Translations under genes and position numbers: made by a program
Part shown: positions 56,064 through 64,000 of the stretch, one piece after another
Layout of the letters: each line of letters begins with the position of its first letter
How positions within the stretch are numbered: the stretch's first letter is position 1
NCBI RefSeq assembly: GCF_051020975.1
Contig: NC_135039.1
Coordinates: forward strand, 13,676,692 to 13,740,691
Length of the DNA stretch: 64,000 bases
Reading direction: 5' to 3'
DNA from: Osmia lignaria lignaria
Lineage: Eukaryota; Arthropoda; Insecta; Hymenoptera; Megachilidae
The notes under the pieces: generated by a model
Told to the model about the DNA's origin: nothing
The model's database searches: none
Seen by the model: the letters and a program-made list of their open reading frames with translations, nothing else

Positions 56064-56652
56064 AGGTTTTAGATCGAGTATATCACTAGCTGGGTTGAGG
56101 GGGGCCGATGTGAGGGTTGGGATAGCCAGCACTCGCTACATGGTGTCGCAGATATTCAGGCTCCGAAATTTCTCCAGACCAATGAAAAAGCTCCTTGCGA
56201 AATTCTAGAAAATGTATCGTTCTAATATATTGTATACAGATATTCGATGCGAATTCCTCATATAGACGACGTATTTTTATATGTGATAGAGACAGAAGGA
56301 AAGAACGAGTGACCAATGATGAGATTGTATCGATCGATTTCGATTGATGAGAGTTTGAAGCTGTTTGAAATGATCCCGGTTCATACACCGTGGATTCTCC
56401 TTCCATTTTTCTCTTTTTCTTTTTTACATATTGGAGGCGATTGAACGTTGGAATTGAGGGTTTGAGGTGAATGTTGGGATTAATTTCTCAGTCTTTCAAT
56501 GTCAGTATTAAATATTTCTCGATATTATTATTGGATTACAAGATGAATTTAATTACAGAGAATGGTAATAAGAATTGATCAACTTGAAAGAGTACCATCA
56601 AACGTCAACAAACACCATCAAACCTCAAGCAACAACAATCAAACTCCCCAAG

Positions 56653-56658
56653 AATAAA
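56653..56658 (+). terminator. Candidate intermediate poly(A) signal AATAAA
   Basis: Canonical hexamer on the + strand about 5 kb after the heph stop. Other hexamers in the same stretch are at 59253-59258 (inside a TTAA-flanked element), 60780-60785, 60870-60875 and 61819-61824. Without transcript ends none can be preferred. Confidence 0.25.
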
Positions 56659-57416
56659 CGTTAAATTTCATATAAAATTAATCTCCATAAGGTAAATCAA
56701 AATTCGATGAAACTCACGATATGAAAGAAAATAAAAAATACCAACAAACCTGTTCGGACCAAGGAAATTCGGGGTCTGGTTCGAGCCACGCAGTAGACGA
56801 AGCTTAGCCTACAGAGGTTAATTAGGAATTATAATTAAACAAGAGTCATGTATGTGCACACTTAAAGAAACATTCACTCAAACAACCTCGTACACACACA
56901 TACACACGTAAACACACTATGTATATCTCGTATATATTTGATATATCGCATTGTAACACAGGTGTGTCCAAAAGTGAGCAGCGGCTGCATCCCAATAATA
57001 TCTATATTTTATTAATAATTAATAAGTCTAGGATTATCGTCGTTACGGTTCACTCGATGAGCCACAAAAGATTAATCTATATTACAAGTTTATTGTACAT
57101 TCGGTACTAGGGACACGATGATGAGCTAAAACAGAGGTGTGAAAGCGTTTGAAAGGGCACGAGTGAATGGTGGAATAGTGATATAATATATATCATGGGA
57201 TCTCGTTCATCGTGTACGGTGTGTTTGCCTAATCGGGGCCTTAGGCGTCGTTCAAAAACCATGATTAAACTGGACCAGCGCTTAATCGTCGATTCTCGTC
57301 GCCCCCGGGAGCTAATTAATTAATTAAAAATACAAATAGGGAACGAACGATTTCGACGCTGTTCGATCAAACTTTTTTCCTCCCTGTTAGATATTATGGA
57401 GAATTTATGGGAGTGA

Positions 57417-57746
57417 TATACAGGATGAAGTAAATTTGGAAAATAGATGGTTAAAATTTGGCAATTTTTTAAAAATGAAAAAATTTCTTATTCTTATTGG
57501 AATATAATAATTTACCATTATTACTATATTATATAGTAATAATAAAAATAAAAAAGAATATAATTAGTCAGATTAAATAACTGTATTTTTACAATTAGAA
57601 TTACTCTATAAAAATGATCCATTTTTATTCCCCCTCCTCCTTCAAATGGGAGCTTAGAAGCTTGACAAATTCTATAACGAGAATCTACTGTAGACCCTTT
57701 TTTTTTTTCAAAAGTTTGACTGTCTATTTTCCTATCATCCTGTATA
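57417..57746. mobile_element. TATACAGGATGA-ended TIR element (330 bp)
   Basis: TATACAGGATGA (57417-57428) and TCATCCTGTATA (57735-57746) are perfect inverted 12-mers. The interior is AT-rich with an ATAT/AATAATA block. Located in the putative 3' UTR. Related in terminal pattern to the other ACAGGG-ended elements. Confidence 0.5.
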
Positions 57747-59010
57747 AATATTTGGCAAAGAGATAGGGAAAGGGATAGGTATACCTTTAACTCGCGACCA
57801 CCATGGAACAACCACCCATGGTTTGTTGAATGTTTACCAATTTTCTTTTCCTTTTTAAGTGGACATATCAGCGATCATCGTGTCTAAGACTGTTTGTCTG
57901 GTTGGAAAGTATGTACCTTCGTCGTTTCCATTTTGTTTTTCCATTCTTTTAATGGTGTGCCTCAATAGATTGAGCGATCACGCGAGTTATCTTGCCCGCT
58001 TCCCATGGGAACCACGTGTTCAGACCATGGCGTAGAGTTGGTACAATAGCGTCGATACATTGCCAAAAAAAAAAAAACAAAAACAAAAAACAAAATGAAG
58101 GTTTTTAGGAGGGGAAACGAGAACGAGCCTAATCAGTGCCGACGACCCCAGACAAAATATCAAGATTATTGGAGATAAAGATCGAAGTTCGATCTTATGA
58201 GACTTTAAGTGAGCGTGTTAAGTCGAGATATAAGAGATTATCTAAGGAATAGCTGTTAAGTGGAGGACACAGAAAAAAATAACAAGATTTAGTGAAATGA
58301 TTATAAACTAATGAGACACACACGTACGTGGTCTATAGTGAAAGTAATGGAACTAATTTTTATTCAAATTTTAATTACTTAAAAAGATTTTTTGACATTT
58401 GTCAATTTTAGATTATTTAAATTAAAAACTTGGAATATAAATTTTATGTCCACAGTGAACACACTAATTATGTGATATCTGAGCTCCAAGGATTACAGAT
58501 TTTATAATTAATCATTTCTAAAAATATTAAAATTACATTTTTTTTTTTTCAAAATTCAGTTGCCATTAATTTTGCGATGGGCCACGTACACACAAAAGTA
58601 CAGTCAGAGAGAGAAAACACACACATACAAAAACACAATCTTAGCGTGTTAGACTCGTGTAGTAGAGCCCCCCTTTCTAATTAAGCCTCCAGATCTTTAA
58701 CAATTACTAATGTATAGGTAAACGACAATCACTGGACTCTCTGTATCGAGAATCTTCGATCCCTGAGCCGTTTGAAAAGCTATCGAACGAACGATTTATC
58801 GATCATCAAATCCCTCGATCTTCCTTTTCTTAACTATCCACATCTACATTCATCCTTTCTCAAACTCGCTTCTGTAATTAAAAATGGGAGCATTTTATTT
58901 CTTTCTCATTACACCACTTTCTCAATCAATTCAATTTTTCCAAAAATATTGTATTTCTATTTTAAATCCTTCGAGTTTCTTCGACTCTTCCATTCATCCT
59001 TAGGTCCTCA

Positions 59011-59288
59011 TTAACACGTTCAACCCAGGATGACCCATTGGTCATTAGTGTCTTTTCTAATTTTAAAATGTGTAAATTTTTATAGAAATTCGAGAAACTT
59101 AAATAGATTGTTATTAGCATAATTGGTAATTGATAAATTGATAAATTAGCAATTGGTAATTTCGGAATTGATAAATTATTAATTGGTAATTTTTGAATTG
59201 ATAATTTGTAATTTAGATAATTTTCATAATATAAATGTTAAATTTTATTAACAATAAAAAATCACGAGTCCTGGGTTGAACGTATTAA
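59011..59288. mobile_element. TTAA-flanked MITE (piggyBac-like target duplication)
   Basis: Flanked by TTAA (59011-59014, 59285-59288). The inverted ends ACGTTCAACCCAGGA match in both termini over 15-16 bp. A subterminal dyad ATGACC-CATT-GGTCAT lies at 59030-59045. The interior is AT-rich with imperfect AATTGGTAATT/AATTGATAAATT tandem units. Perfect TTAA duplication is the piggyBac hallmark. It lies in the putative heph 3' UTR and supplies an AATAAA (59253-59258). Confidence 0.75.
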
Positions 59289-59717
59289 AGAGGAATGATA
59301 ATTGTTATTAAAAATTGATTTCGATTGGTTGGAAAGACTGCAAGAGAGAAAACGATCAAGGGAATCACAATTTCGTGGGCCAGGAATTGCGTTGCATGTC
59401 ACAATCAGCTCGTCTCCGGCAAGACAAATCAATTTTTTCATTTTCTACACGTTTAAGAGAACAGAATCTACTGTCTGAGCGGGCGTGTTTACGATTTAAG
59501 CTGTTTCTAGTTAGTTTCGTTTAGGGATTAGTTGTGTGTGTCATACAAAGTACCTCGTACCTCGATATTAGGGACGAGACAGAGACAAGGAGAGGAAACT
59601 CGTTTCCAATCAATTGATCGATCAATCGATCGCCGTCGAATCGTGATTAACATGTATAATAGGTAGAAACGATCAAATGATTCAGGTAACAGTCGCTGTA
59701 TTTTTAAATGATTAGAA

Positions 59718-59894
59718 CAGAGATCGGCAAACTTCGATTTTCTAAAAAGCCATATAATCTCTGTGGGTCAGTAAATAAAATTAAAAATATTTTCACAAAT
59801 TCTTATGGATACAAATTTGAATATTTTATTATCTAAACATTTTCATTATATATTTTTCTTTCTTTCATCGAAGAATGAAGTTTGCTGACCTCTG
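59718..59894. mobile_element. hAT-like MITE (177 bp)
   Basis: Ends CAGAGATCGGCAAACTTC and (inverse of right end) CAGAGGTCAGCAAACTTC agree at 16 of 18 positions. The CAGNGGTCNGCAAACT motif is typical of hAT termini. The 8-bp flanks GATTAGAA (59710-59717) and AATTAGAC (59895-59902) match at 6 of 8, consistent with a decayed 8-bp duplication. Confidence 0.75.
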
Positions 59895-62265
59895 AATTAG
59901 ACGAATGATTAATGTCTATTCGCAATTAAGGATAAGGATTTTTGGGTAGGAATTGAAGTGATGAGGAATTTTTTAAACAACTTCCTTGAATGATGGTATT
60001 TTCTTCTGAGTGTTTGAAATTGAAAATTAACAAGTATTTATATTTCAGTGTTCATTTTTAATTAACAATGGTCATTTTGAATTGTCAGTATTGGATAAAA
60101 GTGCATTTTGAATAATTATTTGCTCAGTTTCACACATAAGTTCCTATAGATTCATATCTTCAATTGTATTTCAGATTTGTGATTTCAGAATGAAATTTTA
60201 TGTATCCTTTTAGTATCATGCATTTTAATTTATTGGAAATTTTCAATTTTGGAATTTTTTAAAATTGATATTTTTGAATTGCAATTTTTTAATTTTTGAA
60301 AATTGATGTTTCTCAGTGTTTGAAAATTTTTTTTTAAATTCCAATTAAAAGAATTCTCAAGTACATTAATAATTCCTGTTTGAAATTCACAAATAGCCCA
60401 AGAAAATTATTATTTTCCCCTCGAAGTAATTAAAAAGAGGCTCTAAACGTTAAGTGCTTGAGCCAGAAAGGTCTGCAAAGCTCAACGACAATCATTTCCT
60501 ATTTCATACTTAGAAATTTTCGAGAAATTTTCTACTTCGAAGCATCGCAAATACTCCAAACAATATCTCGATATTCTTAAACTTTTACAAAAAAAAAAAA
60601 GTACTAATTAAATATACAATCAACAGGGTGAAATAGAAAATAGAAATTCGACGACGATCGACGATCATCAGGAAGCATTTAACACGAGGATAAACGCTCT
60701 CACATTTCAAGTGTTCGCATTTATACACACACGACACAGAAACACACACAGAGACGCACATACCCATACAAAATTTCGAAATAAACAAAAAAAAGATAAA
60801 GAATTCCACAGTATGGGCACGTATCGATCGTTCTTTCGTCACGACACGATTTTTATACCTCGATTATTGAATAAACCACCCTCTACCCTCTGTCACAACC
60901 CCCTGCGAAAAGTATTTTCTGAATTATGAAACTCAGAGTACTGGAAGTGGCATTTTTTCTTTAGTATTTCTGTCCCTCGAGCCTCCAGAAATTATCAGAT
61001 ATTTTGTATAACAAATGGAATGGAAATTGTATTTTGGAGATAGAGGGGTGGACATTTTTTGGTTTTTTAATCCTTGGATGGTAAATTGACGAATTTCAAT
61101 TCAATATTAAATTTATTTTCTAAATTTTATGCTATATTTAACACTATAATTATATTTTAAATATTTGGAAATTTGGATATTTCATATTAGAAGCTTTCGT
61201 TTTTGGACCCACCATTCGAGGATTAAATATAAAATTGTTAATAATGTTTAAATAATATAATGCTACTTCTGGTACTTATTGCCTCAACGTCTTTCACGTA
61301 TTTTTATTAATACGAACAACCCTTAACGCAACACCCTCTATTTTGATCGAATAGGTTCGTTGACTTCCGGTAGAATATTAATACCTGTTTGCGTTCACGT
61401 CGTCCTACATTCTTACTACTTCGACTTGTTCTTCTTTTTTATTATTATAATTGCTAATACCTACTATGTTTTTTTACAATTACCTACGATGATTATCATC
61501 GCTACTATTAATTATCATCCTTTAATCACTGCGTTCGTTCGTTCTTTATTTTCTTTTTTTTTTTTTAATTTTTATCTTAATTATTAATCCTAGCGCTAAT
61601 TATTCATTTATTACTCTTTAACATTGTCATTGATTATTCCCTAGTTCGTATCCTTCTATTATTTTACTATTTACCTACTACCTACTATTTCTTTTCTTTT
61701 TTTTTTTTTATTTACCTTTAATTCTAACTCTAATTAAGATCGTATAGCGACGCAAAAGCACGAACACTTTTTGGCCCCTTAAATGTTATGGTTCACTGTT
61801 TGTCATTCCATTCTAAATAATAAAAATTCTATAGCATTTTAAACCAAAATGATACTAAAATGTTTAAGTTATTTTCGTCTCGTGTTTCGTCTAAAGTTTC
61901 ATGTAACACGTTATAATAAATCAGTATTTTCCGGGAGTGGGTACCCGTACATCCTTACTATTTTCATTATACGAATATATTCGTCGTGTTCATTGTATAT
62001 TGACTTCGTTCGCGACGTATATATACGTCGATCATTTAAGGGGTTAAAAGAAACAAATACAAAAAAATTGCACACATGTATACACAAACACACAGACACA
62101 CAAAGTGTTTCTTTAGTTTTGAACGAATGTTAGTTTCTAAGCTCGCTAAAATATTTCTCTTTTTTCCTTTTTCACATCAAAGCTACAGACCTTTTTCTTC
62201 TTCTATCATCTATTTTACAATTTCTCTTCTTCTCTGTCTTTCTCTGTCTTTCTTATTCTCTGTCC

Positions 62266-62288
62266 TCCTCTCTCTCTCTCTCTCTCTC
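62266..62288. repeat. (CT)n microsatellite followed by CA-rich tail
   Basis: Uninterrupted CT run then CACTCACACACATACAC. It forms a long pyrimidine tract on the sense strand near the distal end of the putative 3' UTR. Confidence 0.9.
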
Positions 62289-63349
62289 ACTCACACACAT
62301 ACACTCTTGTAATACGTGTATCGTATACCTTTGTACTACTTCTTACTCTTATCACTATTACTCTTACTGTATCGTCTTTGCTACTATATTATCTATCTAT
62401 CTATTACTGCTAGTAACGCTCTATCATCACCGCCTATACACCCCCAAACCTTTCGTCGACCCTTCAACCCTTCGAAGACGCCCACGATTCTTGAAACCTT
62501 CCTTCAAATATATTTAATTATATAAATTACAGAAATTCTTATTAATATTTGAATGAGTCACTTTTAGTGAAAGATAGTGAAATATCATTTAAATATTAAT
62601 TTAAAAATATTTAACAAAGACTAAAAAATGCGTCTTCGAAGTGAAATTCAAATATTTGTCTTTCTTCATCCACTTTATACATTTTCAATTTAACGCCCTT
62701 TGCAACCCTTATTCAGTTCCTTTATTCAGCGGCCTCGAGCAGATATTTTTCTTACGAAACCACCAGCGTTATTGTTTAAGGATCATTTTAAGAGAGTGTC
62801 AAACAAGGGATGCAAAGGGTGGCGAGTTCAGCGTCGACGAAACGGAAGGGGGTGAGTTTCATCGTAATTTCTCGCGACTCGTACGCAGTTCGGTGTCTTT
62901 ATTATTTTATAATTTTCTCCTCGTCCATCCAATGTTCATCGCGATAAATTGATTGTAACACGAACGTACCATATCTAACTAACTATCCTTTATTTTTCTT
63001 TTTTTTATTAATTTTATTTTCTCAACACCGTTCTCGCCCTCTATCCGCGAGTCTCACTCGAATCCCTCGTTTCCTTTTCTTCTTTTTTTTATATTTTTTG
63101 TATTGTTCTCCTCACGCTTTTCTCGTCTGTAATTGAAGGAAAGTGATAATTGAGTGTCGAAGGAATTAAAAGAGAAACTAGAGAAGAAAGAATAGAAAAA
63201 CGTAATTGAAAAATAATGATGACGATGATGCACGATGAGATACGATTGCTAGCGAGCGGGTAAAGAACTAATTTACGTATATAAAATATAGCCGATTTGT
63301 CAAGAGAAAGCTAAAAAAAAAAAAAAAAAAAACAATGAATGGAAAGATA

Positions 63350-63385
63350 AATAAACCTGTCCGTTTTTTGTGTTCTTTCTGTGTA
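63350..63385 (+). terminator. Candidate distal poly(A) signal with GT-rich downstream element
   Basis: AATAAA at 63350-63355 is followed within 30 nt by a T/GT-rich stretch (63365-63385), the standard arrangement of a cleavage and polyadenylation site. An A20-type tract lies just upstream (63313-63332). Assignment to heph is inferred from orientation and the absence of another + strand gene. Confidence 0.45.
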
Positions 63386-64000
63386 TCCAGCTGTACCACC
63401 CCTCTTTTCCAACCGATACCACCATTTTCTTGTACTCTTCATAAGAGGACGCAAGAAATTTCTGTAGAAAATTAGAAAATTTTTCTTTTTATTTTGAAAA
63501 TTATTTATGGAAAATGAAAATTCTTGCGTCCTCTGCACTCTTCGTTTCACTAATTATTCGCTCTAATTCTTTTTAATTATTATTTTCTTCAAACTCAGAA
63601 CGTTTGCTAATTAATCATTGATCAAATTGCATTTAAATTTGTCAAAAATTTTTGTTTAAATTTCAGTTCTCTTTCTCCGCAGAATTCTTTGGGTTTAAAA
63701 ACGATATTCTGAATTCGTGGAACAGCTTAAAACTGTTTAAAACGCGGAGGAAAGAAGAAGCGGCTTTCCGTGTATTTAAACGAATTTGTTGAAATTTGTT
63801 TGGTCGATTTTTGTTAGGCAGTCAAACGAGGACGAGTTTTCTAAAGATACATTCACGAGCTGAAGAGAATGAGAACACGAGATGTGATGTTATTCAAATC
63901 TTTTTTATTTTCTCTGAAACCTTGCTGACCGCAATTTTAACGTTTTTATTAAAGAAACCGTGGGGGTCTTTCTCTCGGTTGAAAAGAGTTTTTATTACCC

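Larger units (their letters stand above)
51646..63385 (+). other. heph: Putative very long heph 3' UTR
   Basis: No recognisable gene follows the heph stop for the rest of the window. The stretch holds many CA, TA and CT microsatellites and A/T homopolymers, five AATAAA signals considered here, and several inserted small elements. It ends with a good polyadenylation signal plus GT-rich element near 63350. Extended neural 3' UTRs are common for insect RNA-binding protein genes (family-level knowledge). That this whole stretch is transcribed with heph is inference; it could end earlier, for example near 56653 or 59253. The longest ORFs (minus-strand 151 aa at 55096-55551 and 121 aa at 54069-54434) show no recognisable domain. 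Confidence 0.55.

Overview
This is a eukaryotic, almost certainly insect, genomic window (best guess Hymenoptera). It is AT-rich and dominated by very long introns. It contains one recognisable protein-coding gene, the insect polypyrimidine tract-binding protein (PTB; Drosophila hephaestus, heph; vertebrate PTBP1/2/3), on the + strand. The hymenopteran guess rests on overall character and is not proven. No other ORF in the window (all 156 aa or shorter) resembles a known protein.

Gene layout. Twelve coding exons could be joined by hand: 2708-2857, 18831-18980, 30322-30462, 38896-38947, 40568-40626, 44054-44282, 46026-46228, 48117-48150, 49034-49126, 50143-50359, 50441-50582 and 51577-51645. 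All have AG/GT borders and all phases match. They sum to 1539 nt, or 512 residues plus a TAA stop. The product has the four-RRM order of PTB: RRM1 in exons 1-2, RRM2 in exons 3-6, a Gly/Ala/Pro-rich linker in exons 6-7, RRM3 in exons 7-10 and RRM4 in exons 10-12. The start codon, N-terminal exon(s) and promoter lie outside the window or were not recognised in 1-2707. Exon numbers here count only visible exons.

Regulation. Exon 8 is 34 nt long and encodes the start of RRM3, as does the regulated 34-nt exon of vertebrate PTB genes. If it is skipped, exon 9 is read out of frame and stops at TGA 49058-49060, upstream of three further junctions. This suggests that splicing-to-NMD autoregulation is shared with vertebrates. 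Exon 6 has two in-frame donors 60 nt apart. After the stop there is about 11.7 kb without a gene, rich in CA and TA microsatellites. I interpret it as a very long 3' UTR with several AATAAA signals, the best at 63350-63355.

Repeats. Introns and putative UTR carry many small non-autonomous DNA elements. These include a matched pair of about 345-bp TA-flanked elements (6465-6809, 29279-29624); two TTAA-flanked elements (39560-39660, 59011-59288); a hAT-like element (59718-59894); six elements whose ends carry a TACAGGGTG-like signature; and a fold-back (35562-35749). The most unusual is a 740-bp palindromic element (49141-49880; truncated copy at 10050-10552) built around tRNA-Thr(CGT)-like 3' halves in alternating orientation. 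The intact copy sits 14 bp downstream of the exon 9 donor. Tandem arrays occur at 1-350, 23081-23503 (3 x 141 bp), 42150-42545 (100-bp unit) and 51255-51366.
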